From Streptomonospora sp. PA3 (GTDB taxonomy: Bacteria > Actinomycetota > Actinomycetes > Streptosporangiales > Streptosporangiaceae), in assembly GCF_009728995.1 (NCBI RefSeq), contig NZ_VTZW01000008.1:62001-126000 (forward strand): DNA of 64,000 bases, read 5' to 3'. The position numbers and the translations under genes are program-made. Shown in pieces: positions 1 through 7,240 of this stretch. Numbering within the stretch: position 1 is the first letter of the stretch; every line of letters starts with the position of its first letter. The notes beneath the pieces were generated by a model. It was given only the letters and a program-made list of their open reading frames with translations, was not told where the DNA came from and made no database searches.

Positions 1-530
1 ACGACCTGGCCGAACATGCCCGAGCCCGAGGCGGCCTCCGGCGCCTCGATGGCGCCCTCCTCTTCGCCGCCTCCGGCGGAGCCGGAGTCCTGCTGGGACT
101 CCTCGTCCTCTTCGGCGGACTCCGACTCGCTCGGCGAGGCCGAGGCCTGGCCCTGCCCGGCGGGCACGAGCTGGAAGACCACGGCGAACCGCTGGTCCTC
201 CCGGACCTCCACGTCGCGCTCGGGTCCGGCGGGGACCTGCATGGCGTCGTAGTCTTCGGGCACCGACTCCTCGTCGAGCACCACGTGGTAGGTGCCCGCG
301 CCGGGCAGTTCCACTTCCCAATTGCCGTCGGAGTCGGTGGTCGCCTCGCCGATCTGCTCGCCGTCCTGGGAGACCGTGATGTCGATGCCCTCGACACCCT
401 CGTCGCTGTCAGGTTGGCGGATCTGGCCGAAGAGCGACGCACCGCCCTGGGTGTCTGCTGCTGCCGTCCCCGGGATCGCCAGGGTGGCGGCGATCAGGGC
501 GAGCAGCACCGTCACGAGGCGTGTGCGCAC
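1..530 (-). CDS. LivH-type branched-chain amino-acid ABC permease, N-terminal part (partial)
   Basis: Only the first 176 codons are in the window. GTG at 530 is preceded by AGGAG at 536-540. The reading frame starts with a signal peptide of about 25 residues (hydrophobic LLALIAATLAIPGTAAA, then D). Next comes a compact beta-rich module with the D-S-D-G-N-W and G-A-G-T-Y-H-V pattern of carboxypeptidase-regulatory/SdrD-like domains, then an acidic Ser/Glu/Gly linker. I infer a permease because actinobacterial LivH proteins often carry this N-terminal module and because branched-chain amino-acid ABC genes commonly lie next to the pdtaR/pyk pair; no permease helices are visible before the window edge. 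Alternative: another secreted protein with this domain. Confidence 0.6.
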   Translation of the reverse strand, partial: MRTRLVTVLLALIAATLAIPGTAAADTQGGASLFGQIRQPDSDEGVEGIDITVSQDGEQIGEATTDSDGNWEVELPGAGTYHVVLDEESVPEDYDAMQVPAGPERDVEVREDQRFAVVFQLVPAGQGQASASPSESESAEEDEESQQDSGSAGGGEEEGAIEAPEAASGSGMFGQV

Positions 531-1291
531 GTGCGCTCCTTGCGCTCATTCGTCAGTGGCCGGAAACGGCTGTGTCCGATTCCGGGTGTTTGCTGTTCGG
601 TGGCGCGAGTTTAGCCCGCTTTACGCAGGTCATTCAGCACGTCTAATGCCGCGTGATCCAAACGTCATTGCTTTGTGCGCATCCGTGATCAAACCGGGAC
701 GGTCCCCCTGTTGACGGGGCGCACCCCCGCTACGGCGGGCCGTGCGGGCGCGACCCGGCGCGGGGAGGCCGTCACCGTGCGCGACGCCGGCGGCGGGAAC
801 GGGCGGGTGATCGCGGCCCGCGGCGGCACCGCGCCGGCACCGGGCAGGCCGACGCTCAGGAGCGGAGCCGGCAATGGGAAACCCCGGCGCGGAGTGTCAG
901 CGAGCGTGCGGGGCGTCTACGTGCTGTGTAAGAAGTCGGTCACCACAGCGGTTGCGGCAATGGGCGCGTCTCGCGTAGCGCGGTCGCAGCTTGCCGCCGA
1001 GCGCACGCAGCCCTTTCCAGGTGGAGCCGCACCATCAGTGGCGGGACTCCGGCGCGAAGGTGCACCGTGCGCTCGGCGGCAAGCCGGCTTTGAACAGGTA
1101 CGTGGCGCGAAGCGCCTCCGTTGGGGCGGTGGCGGGTGACGGGCGGGCGCTACGCGCAACCCAGCCCCATTGCCGCAATTCTCGATGGTGGCCGCCCCAG
1201 GGGGTACCCGGTGGGTTCCTGGAAAGCGGCGCACCCGCCGTTCTCAAACACGGCCTAAGCGCCCCGCACACCCGCGGAAAAACACGCGAAA
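531..1291. other. Intergenic region without a convincing gene
   Basis: About 760 bases between the permease start and the pdtaR terminator. Open frames here have atypical composition and no recognisable family. The segment holds a long inverted repeat (952-1178, listed separately) and, around 590-670, a less GC-rich stretch that could carry the permease promoter. Nothing else is supported. Confidence 0.5.
952..1178. repeat. Long inverted repeat, copy 1 of a dispersed family
   Basis: Left arm 952-981 begins TTGCGGCAATGGG and ends CGCGTAGCGC. Right arm 1147-1178 is its near-complement, GCGCTACGCG...CCCATTGCCGCAA. Just before the right arm, 1121-1150 carries a G-rich module with GGCGGGTGACGGG. 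The same arm and module sequences recur at 32301-32427. No transposase frame lies between the arms. It may be a REP-like or MITE-like element, or a structured RNA. Confidence 0.7.
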
Positions 1292-1319
1292 CCCCGGCGC
1301 GGAAAAACCCGCACCGGGG
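1292..1319 (-). terminator. Putative terminator of pdtaR
   Basis: Stem CCCCGG-x-GCGG closing on an AAAAA loop with CCGC-x-CCGGGG, starting about 30 nt past the pdtaR stop. No U-run follows, as is usual for GC-rich actinobacterial terminators. Confidence 0.5.
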
Positions 1320-1348
1320 CCGGGGCCCGCCTCGCCGCGGGCCGGGTG

Positions 1349-1945
1349 TCACTGCGCCTGGTCGCCCAGGGTCTCGATGACGGTTTCGGCGACCTTGCGC
1401 ATGGTCAGCCTGCGGTCCATCGAGTTCTTCTGGATCCAGCGGAAGGCCTCGGGCTCGCTGAGGCCGTGGCGGCTCTGCAGCAGCCCCTTGGCCCGCTCGA
1501 CCAGTTTGCGGGTCTCCAGCCGCTCCTGCAGACCGCTGACCTCGGCCTCCAGGGCGGAGAGCTCGGCGTAGCGGCTGACCGCCATCTCGATGGCCGGTAC
1601 CAGATCGGCCTTGTTGAACGGCTTGACCAGGTAGGCCATCGCGCCGGCGTCGCGGGCGCGCTCGACCAGGTCGCGCTGGGAGAACGCCGTCAGGATGACG
1701 ACGGGCGCGATGCGGTCGGCCGCGATGCGCTCGGCCGCGGACAGCCCGTCGAGGACGGGCATCTTGATATCGAGGATGACGAGGTCGGGCCGGTGCTCGT
1801 CGGCGAGGCGTATCGCGGTCTCGCCGTCCCCGGCTTCACCCACCACGGCATAGCCGTCCTCCTCAAGCATCTCCTTGAGGTCCAGCCTGATCAGGGCCTC
1901 GTCTTCCGCGATCACCACGCGGCTCTGCGTCGTCGTCACGTACAT
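1349..1945 (-). CDS. pdtaR: PdtaR-type response regulator (REC-ANTAR)
   Basis: 198 residues. The receiver domain (about 8-125) has the acidic E14-D15-E16 cluster, phospho-acceptor D59 in LVILDIKMP, T86 and K108 in VKPF. The C-terminal ANTAR domain (about 135-195) contains the LxxRxxxERAKGLL pattern. ANTAR proteins bind paired hairpins in RNA and act as antiterminators; PdtaR is normally phosphorylated by the HWE-type kinase PdtaS, which is not encoded here. Start: ATG at 1945; the upstream open frame runs through a tRNA gene and is not coding. GTG two codons later is possible. It lies near pyk and a branched-chain permease, a frequent actinobacterial order. Confidence 0.92.
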   Translation of the reverse strand: MYVTTTQSRVVIAEDEALIRLDLKEMLEEDGYAVVGEAGDGETAIRLADEHRPDLVILDIKMPVLDGLSAAERIAADRIAPVVILTAFSQRDLVERARDAGAMAYLVKPFNKADLVPAIEMAVSRYAELSALEAEVSGLQERLETRKLVERAKGLLQSRHGLSEPEAFRWIQKNSMDRRLTMRKVAETVIETLGDQAQ

Positions 1946-2057
1946 GAGGGTATCGGGATCCGCTAGGATGCAGAGCAGCGGCCACGGGAAGCCTTGCCAA
2001 GGCGTGACCTCGGCTCGCACGCCTGGAGACCGGGGTCGGGCGTCTTCCCGCTGCGCA

Positions 2058-2131
2058 GCCCTGATACGCCAACCGGTAGAGCGAGCGAGCTCAAACCTCG
2101 TACAGTGTGGGTTCGAATCCCACTCAGGGCA
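2058..2131 (+). tRNA. tRNA-Leu (CAA), atypically short variable loop
   Basis: Full cloverleaf: acceptor GCCCTGA (2058-2064) pairs all 7 bases with TCAGGGC (2124-2130). The D-arm is a 3-bp CGC/GCG stem around CAACCGGTAGA, the architecture of leucine tRNAs. Anticodon stem GCGAG/CTCGT has loop CTCAAAC, anticodon CAA at 2092-2094. T-arm is GTGGG-TTCGAAT-CCCAC; discriminator is A2131, and CCA is not encoded. U8, A14, G18G19, U33 and A21 equivalents are present. The variable region is only ACAGT (2102-2106), whereas leucine tRNAs usually have a long class II arm. It lies upstream of and opposite to pdtaR. Confidence 0.88.
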
Positions 2132-2437
2132 CTTCGCCGCGCCTTGCGCGCCGCCGCCTCCCGGTGCGGCCGGGCCCGCTTCTCGGGCACCGGGAGGCCC
2201 GCCTTCACCGCTCCCCCGCCCCGGCTCCCGCGCTCCCGTCTCACGCTGTGCGCCCCTCTTCACGGCGCGCCCCCGCCGGTCACATTGCGGCCACAACACG
2301 AGCACAACCTGTGAGTCCGGTCGCCACAACCCCCGCGGGTCGCGGATCCTGGGTGAGGGCGGGTTCTAAGACAGCGGCTCGGGCGGCGCCTCGACCCGCC
2401 GCGGGGAGCCGTCCGCTGCGAGTAAGAGGAGTGCCTG
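2132..2437. other. Intergenic region between tRNA and the DUF1266-like gene
   Basis: About 305 bases. No supported gene on either strand. It must hold the tRNA 3' processing/termination signals and the promoter of the next gene; the only clear element is the ribosome-binding AGAGGA at 2425-2430. Confidence 0.4.
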
Positions 2438-3376
2438 GTGCTGACCGCGGTGGCGGCGATCGCCGGAGCGCTGACCATCGGCGCCTGGATGCTGGTGTCG
2501 TGGGGCTCCCGGCGCCGGCAGCCCTGGCTGATGGCCCCGCTCGCCGTCGCCGCCGTGCTGCTGATCGTGCTGGGCGTGCCGGGCTGGTCGTTGCTGCCCG
2601 TACTGCTGCTGGCGGCCGGCACCTTCACCGAACTCGTGGTGGGTTCGCGCGAGCCCCCGGACCTGCGTACCGGCGAGCCCGACGCCCCGCTGAGCACCGA
2701 GCGCTGGGCCGCCGCGGTGGCCGCCCCCTTCCGCACGGCCCTGGCCGAGCCCTGGGACGAGGTGGAGCGCCCGCAGCTGCGGCGGCGCTACCGGCGCGCA
2801 CTGGAGCGCGAGTGGGGCGTCGTCGACCGCGCTTCGCTGCTGGCGACCGTGGAGCGGCTCTGGGCGGAGCTGCACAGCGGCGGCGACGCCGACCTCCACG
2901 TCGACTTCGCCGCCGCGACCCTGCGCGGCCGCCCCGGGGCCGGGGCCGCCGGCGAGCGGGTGGTGCGCCTCTCCCCCGAGCAGGCGGCGCGGCTGCGTGC
3001 GGTGACCGGCGCGGAGCCGGGCACCGACTCCGTGGTCATCGCCGCCCACCAGTGGTGGCGGGCCGCCCAGATCATCCGGTTGGCCTGCGGCGGGGCGAGT
3101 CTGGAGTGGCTCAGCCGGGTGGAGACCCGCAGCCTGCTGCGCCGCACGGCCACCGACCTGCAGCGCCGCTACACCGGCTGGCAGCAGCTGGCCGAGGCGT
3201 TCCACGGCGGCTACCTGCTCACCTACGCCCAACGGGGACCGGGGTGGGAGCGGACGTGGACGGCTCTGGGGCTGCTCGCCTTCGACCCGGCGAGCCCCTG
3301 GCACCGGCTGCCCTGGGACATGCCGCTGGACCGGGTCCCCTACGAGGGCGGCCTGCCCAGCGCACTGCCGAACTGA
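2438..3376 (+). CDS. DUF1266-like membrane-anchored protein
   Basis: 312 residues from GTG 2438, with AGAGGA 7 nt upstream. Two closely spaced hydrophobic segments (about 1-22 and 30-60) suggest a hairpin membrane anchor; the remaining 250 residues are cytoplasmic-looking. The C-terminal part has W-W-R-A-A-Q-I-I-R-L, RYTGWQQLAEAFHGGYLL and FDPASPWHRLPW, the spacing of Trp and Gly expected in DUF1266 proteins (YbeR/YbeU relatives of unknown function). Convergent with pyruvate kinase. No biochemical role can be given. Confidence 0.55.
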   Translation: MLTAVAAIAGALTIGAWMLVSWGSRRRQPWLMAPLAVAAVLLIVLGVPGWSLLPVLLLAAGTFTELVVGSREPPDLRTGEPDAPLSTERWAAAVAAPFRTALAEPWDEVERPQLRRRYRRALEREWGVVDRASLLATVERLWAELHSGGDADLHVDFAAATLRGRPGAGAAGERVVRLSPEQAARLRAVTGAEPGTDSVVIAAHQWWRAAQIIRLACGGASLEWLSRVETRSLLRRTATDLQRRYTGWQQLAEAFHGGYLLTYAQRGPGWERTWTALGLLAFDPASPWHRLPWDMPLDRVPYEGGLPSALPN

Positions 3377-3489
3377 GCCGGGCGGGCAGGGCCCGGCCCC
3401 GGTCGGCCCTTCCCCGGTGAAGCCCAGCGGGCCCCGCCGGGGTGAGGGCCGGGTGTGGGGAGGCGCGTGCGCCTCGACCCTGCGGCGGA

Positions 3490-4920
3490 TCAGCCGCCGT
3501 GGGCGATGGCGTCGCCGATGCGGTGTACGCGCAGCGAGTTGGTGGAGCCGGGGGTTCCCGGCGGGCTCCCGGAGACGACGACGATCTTGTCGCCCTTCTG
3601 GTAGATGCCGCGATCCAGCAGCTCGCTCTCGACCTGGCGCACCATGTCGTCGGAGTGGTCGACCCACGGTACGCAGTAGGTCTCGACCCCCCAGGTCAGG
3701 GCCAGCTGGCAGCGCGTGGCGCCCTGCGTGGTGAACGCCAGCAGCGGGATCGGCGAGCGGTAGCGCGCCAGGCGGCGCGCGGTCTCGCCGGACATGGTGA
3801 AGGCGACCAGGGCCTTGGCGCCGACGGTGGCTCCGACTTCGGCGGCGGCGCGGGCGATGGCCCCTCCGGTGGTCTCGGGGACCCGCTGGAGGACGTGCGA
3901 GGCGCGCAGGGACTCCTGCTCGGCGGCCGCGACGATGCGGGCCATGGTCTCCAGCGTCTCGATCGGGTACTGGCCGACGCTGGTCTCGCCCGAGAGCATC
4001 ACCGCGTCGGCGCCGTCGAGGACGGCGTTGGCGACGTCGGAGGCCTCGGCGCGGGTGGGCCGGGCCGAGCTGATCATGGACTCCAGCATCTGGGTGGCCA
4101 CGATCACCGGCTTTGCCTTGTCGCGGCAGCGCTCGATGGCGCGCTTCTGCACCATCGGGACGTTCTCCAGGGGGAGCTCGACGCCGAGGTCGCCGCGGGC
4201 GACCATCACGCCGTCGAAGACCTCGATGATGTCCTGGAGCCGCTCGACCGCCTGGGGTTTCTCGATCTTGGCGATGAGCGGGACCCGCACGCCGACCTCG
4301 TCCATGATCTGATGGACGTCCTCGGCGTCGGCCGGGCTGCGCACGAAGGAGAGCGCGACCATGTCGACGCCCTCCTCCAGGGCCCAGCGCAGGTCGTCCT
4401 CGTCCTTCTCGGTGAGGGCGGGAACGCTGACCGAGACGCCGGGCAGGTTGAGGCCCTTGTGGTCGGAGACGCGGCCGCCGATGAGCACCCGGGTCTGCAC
4501 CTCGGTGCTGGTGGCCTTGGTGCACTCCAGCACCACGTTGCCGTCGTCGATCAGGACCCGGTCGCCGGGGCGCACGTCCCCGGGCAGGCCCTTGTAGGTG
4601 GTGGAGACCCGGTGCCGGTCGCCGGGGACGTCCTCGACGGTCACGGTGAACTGGTCGCCGGCGACCAGTTCGACCGGCCCGTCGGGGAAGGTGCCCAAGC
4701 GGATCTTCGGCCCCTGCAGGTCGGCGAGGATCCCTACGCTGCGCCCGCTGGCCTCGGCGGCCGCGCGGACGTTGGTATAGCTGGCGTGGTGGTCCTCATG
4801 CGTTCCGTGGCTGAGGTTGAGTCGCGCTACGTCCAGTCCCGCGTCGACGAGCGCGCGGATGCTCTCCGGGCTCGACGTCGCGGGACCGAGAGTGGCGACG
4901 ATTTTTGCTCGACGTGTCAC
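3490..4920 (-). CDS. pyk: Pyruvate kinase
   Basis: 476 residues. Converts phosphoenolpyruvate and ADP to pyruvate and ATP. N-terminal barrel starts KIVATLGPATSS; ARLNLSHG carries conserved Arg/Asn/Ser ligands; VMVARGDLGVE and the signature ending in K-P-V-I-V-A-T-Q-M-L bind metal and substrate; MLSGETSVGQYP precedes the C-terminal allosteric domain. Start: GTG 4920 is preferred, because a TAGAG purine block sits 8 nt upstream. The farther GTG at 4929 has no room for a ribosome site and would add a rare TTA leucine codon. Single gene, convergent with the DUF1266-like gene. Confidence 0.97.
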   Translation of the reverse strand: MTRRAKIVATLGPATSSPESIRALVDAGLDVARLNLSHGTHEDHHASYTNVRAAAEASGRSVGILADLQGPKIRLGTFPDGPVELVAGDQFTVTVEDVPGDRHRVSTTYKGLPGDVRPGDRVLIDDGNVVLECTKATSTEVQTRVLIGGRVSDHKGLNLPGVSVSVPALTEKDEDDLRWALEEGVDMVALSFVRSPADAEDVHQIMDEVGVRVPLIAKIEKPQAVERLQDIIEVFDGVMVARGDLGVELPLENVPMVQKRAIERCRDKAKPVIVATQMLESMISSARPTRAEASDVANAVLDGADAVMLSGETSVGQYPIETLETMARIVAAAEQESLRASHVLQRVPETTGGAIARAAAEVGATVGAKALVAFTMSGETARRLARYRSPIPLLAFTTQGATRCQLALTWGVETYCVPWVDHSDDMVRQVESELLDRGIYQKGDKIVVVSGSPPGTPGSTNSLRVHRIGDAIAHGG

Positions 4921-4991
4921 GCTTAACACTCTAAAGCGTCTGGGCAGTGCAGTGGTCTAAACCAGGTTGCGAGTGGGCGTACTCCGGGTCG

Positions 4992-5546
4992 CTACTCGGA
5001 GAACACGTTGAGCAGCGTCTCGTTGAACGCCGGGATGTCGTCGGGTTTGCGGCTGGTAACCAGCTTGTTGGGCCCCATGGAGCAGACCACGACCTCCTCG
5101 TCGACCCACTCGCCGCCGGCGTTGGCGATGTCGGTGCGCAGGCTCGGGAACGAGGTGAGGCGCCGCCCGGAGACGGCGTCGGCCTCGACGAGCATCCAGG
5201 GCGCGTGGCAGATGGCGGCGACCGGCTTGGCCTTGTCGAAGAACCCCTTGGTGAACTCGACCGCGCGCCGGTCCATGCGCATGAAGTCGGGGTTGGCCAC
5301 GCCGCCGGGCAGCACGAGCGCGGCGAAGTCGTCGGCGCTCACCTCGCCCACGGTGGCGTCGACGGTGAAGTGGTCGCCCCGGTCGAGGTGGTTGAACGCC
5401 TGGATCCGTCCGGACGAGGTGGAGACCAGTTGCGGCCGCCCGCCGGCCTTCTCCACCGCCGTCCAGGGCTCGGTGAGCTCGACCTGCTCGGTTCCCTCCG
5501 GAGCGGCGAGGAAGGCGACGGCGGCGCCGTTGAGGTCGGTAGCCAT
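4992..5546 (-). CDS. DJ-1/PfpI family protein (YhbO/YajL-like)
   Basis: 184 residues, start ATG 5546 behind AAAGGGGGAT. The flavodoxin-like fold is visible: ALVLPGGVANPDFMR supplies the conserved Glu-region loop, and the nucleophile elbow AAICHAP has Cys113. The PfpI group includes general stress proteins such as YhbO and putative deglycases or hydratases; which chemistry applies cannot be read here. Full length for the family. It follows the unknown gene at 5663-6565 with a 116-bp gap, so cotranscription is possible. Confidence 0.9.
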   Translation of the reverse strand: MATDLNGAAVAFLAAPEGTEQVELTEPWTAVEKAGGRPQLVSTSSGRIQAFNHLDRGDHFTVDATVGEVSADDFAALVLPGGVANPDFMRMDRRAVEFTKGFFDKAKPVAAICHAPWMLVEADAVSGRRLTSFPSLRTDIANAGGEWVDEEVVVCSMGPNKLVTSRKPDDIPAFNETLLNVFSE

Positions 5547-5662
5547 GGTCGATCCCCCTTTCGTCGGTCTGTGCCGGAGCACCCGCGGACCCCCGTCCGC
5601 GGGCACCGGATCGCTGGGTTTCCGCTGCCCACGATGCGGGGGGTTACGCGTGCTCCGCCGCC

Positions 5663-6565
5663 TCAGCCGATGCGCAGGGGTGCGGGGACGTCGGCGGAGA
5701 GCCGGCCGTAGTCGCGCAGGGTCTTGAGGTGGCGGACGGTGAGGATGCCGCGCCATTCGTTGTGGGCGCTGACGGCCCAGCTGTCCCAGGTGATGTCCCA
5801 GCCGCCGTCGTCGAGCCGGCGGCGGCACAGGGCGTCGAGGTGGGCGGAGATCTCCTCGTCGGTGAACAGCCGCCGGGCGATGTGGTCGGGGTGGCTCGCC
5901 AGGTCCAGCGGCTTGTGCACGTGGCCGCCGGCGTCGGGGTCGGTCTCGATCACGGCGCGGATGGCCGGCCGCAGCCGCTCGAACTCGGCGTGGGCGCGCC
6001 GGCGGTCGGGCACGTGCTGCAGGAAGGTGCACACCGCGATGGCCTCGTCGGGGTCGGTCCAGTGCAGAGCGGCGATGCGGCTCCAGCAGAAGGCGGTGGC
6101 GCGGTCGCGCCAGGCGTGGCAGATCCGGTGGCGGTGCATGAGGCCGACGAGGGTGGCGGTGGGGTCGAGCGCGCCGCCGAAGTCGCTGCGCTCGCGCCAC
6201 TGCGGCGCGGCCTCGGTGTGGCGCACGGTGGGCAGCACCGGCGGCACGCCCGCGCTGTCGCGGGCGATGCTGGTGAGGTAGCGGCAGACGCCCTCGGCGA
6301 CGTCGTCGGGGACGTGACCGAGCTCGTCGAGGTAGCGCAGGGCGACGACCACCGCGAGCGGCTGGCTGCCGTGCCCGCGCAGGTCGGGTTCGAGGCCGTT
6401 GCCGAAGCCGCCGTCGACGTTGCGGTAGGAGTCCAGGACCGAGCGAATAGGGGCGGGAGGCCCGCTGCGGAAGTGGTAGGCGAAGCGGTGGCGGTCGATC
6501 AGCCGGGCGTTGCGCGAGATGAAGTGCTCCGCGGAGCGGAGGGCTTCCGGGGTCACCATGCTCAT
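5663..6565 (-). CDS. Alpha-toroid (prenyltransferase/squalene-cyclase-like) hypothetical protein
   Basis: 300 residues. The repeats SYRNVDGGFGNGLEPDLR and RRLDDGGWDITWDSW resemble the QW-type Gly-Gly-aromatic turns of alpha/alpha toroid proteins (prenyltransferases, terpene cyclases). No DxDD cyclase motif or zinc-binding triad of protein prenyltransferases is evident, so enzymatic function is not claimed. Start: ATG 6565, with GGAGG 14 nt upstream; ATG 6559 is an alternative. Single gene between the DJ-1 and DUF2784 genes. Confidence 0.6.
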   Translation of the reverse strand: MSMVTPEALRSAEHFISRNARLIDRHRFAYHFRSGPPAPIRSVLDSYRNVDGGFGNGLEPDLRGHGSQPLAVVVALRYLDELGHVPDDVAEGVCRYLTSIARDSAGVPPVLPTVRHTEAAPQWRERSDFGGALDPTATLVGLMHRHRICHAWRDRATAFCWSRIAALHWTDPDEAIAVCTFLQHVPDRRRAHAEFERLRPAIRAVIETDPDAGGHVHKPLDLASHPDHIARRLFTDEEISAHLDALCRRRLDDGGWDITWDSWAVSAHNEWRGILTVRHLKTLRDYGRLSADVPAPLRIG

Positions 6566-6701
6566 GCCACGAATGTACGCCTCCGGTCCGGGACGAGACC
6601 AAAGGTGAATCGCCCGAGTATGCCCCGCTTGTGCGATATTTACCGCGTGGGATGTCGCGAATCAGGCGTTTTGCGCGCGCAATTCCGCACGCGCCGCGCA
6701 T

Positions 6702-7100
6702 TCAGCTGCGCTCGGATTCGCCGCCTTCGCCGCCGGACGCGCGGCGCCGCCGCATCAGCAGCACCGCGGCCCCCAGCCACGACAGCGCCACCACCACTCC
6801 CACGGCGACCTGCACCTCCATCAGGAACCGTGCGGGGTAGACCACCCCGGTCAGGTAGTGGTCGATGAAGCCGCTGGGCGGCAGGCCCTGCAGCCCGGCC
6901 CGGTCGCGCGCCCAGTCCTCCACCCACGTCAGCGGGCACCCCCATTGGAAGTCGAGGATGCCGATCGCATAAGCGCACACCGCCAGGTGGGGCCAGAGTG
7001 CGTGCGGCCAGCGCCACACCAGGAACCCGCCCAGGGCCACATAGCACAGGAAACCGAAGTGCAGCAGCATTGCCGCATCGGCGAGCAGGCGGTAGCCCAT
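6702..7100 (-). CDS. DUF2784 membrane protein
   Basis: 132 residues with about four hydrophobic segments (10-30, 38-55, 85-105, 100-120). The run LDFQWGCPLTWVEDWARD, followed by GFIDHYLTGVVYP, is the conserved signature of DUF2784 (CPLT-x2-E and H-Y-L-x4-YP). Family function unknown. Start ATG 7100; no clear Shine-Dalgarno is seen. It is followed by a basic, Glu/Ser-rich tail. Transcribed away from gltD's terminator. Confidence 0.85.
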   Translation of the reverse strand: MGYRLLADAAMLLHFGFLCYVALGGFLVWRWPHALWPHLAVCAYAIGILDFQWGCPLTWVEDWARDRAGLQGLPPSGFIDHYLTGVVYPARFLMEVQVAVGVVVALSWLGAAVLLMRRRRASGGEGGESERS

Positions 7101-7193
7101 ATCGAATTTCTACCCACGCCCGCGTCGGGAATGCCCGCCGAATCGGGCGTCCGGTGCCGCCGGGGCGGCGTCGGCGGCACCGGGGCGGTGATG

Positions 7194-7236
7194 CCGCGGG
7201 GCCGGGGCGGGCGGTGCCCGGGCCCCGGCCCCGCGG
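7194..7236 (-). terminator. Terminator of gltBD
   Basis: Perfect 14-bp stem CCGCGGGGCCGGGG / CCCCGGCCCCGCGG with a 15-nt loop that contains an inner CGGG/CCCG pair, 4 nt beyond the gltD stop. There is no U-tract. Confidence 0.75.
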
Positions 7237-7240
7237 GGTA

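Noticed and set aside
2058-2131. Coding frame across the tRNA (N-terminal extension of PdtaR)
   Set aside because: The tRNA fold is complete, and PdtaR family length fits the ATG at 1945.
3442-4926. 494-codon open frame opposite pyk
   Set aside because: Mirror frame of pyruvate kinase codon bias.
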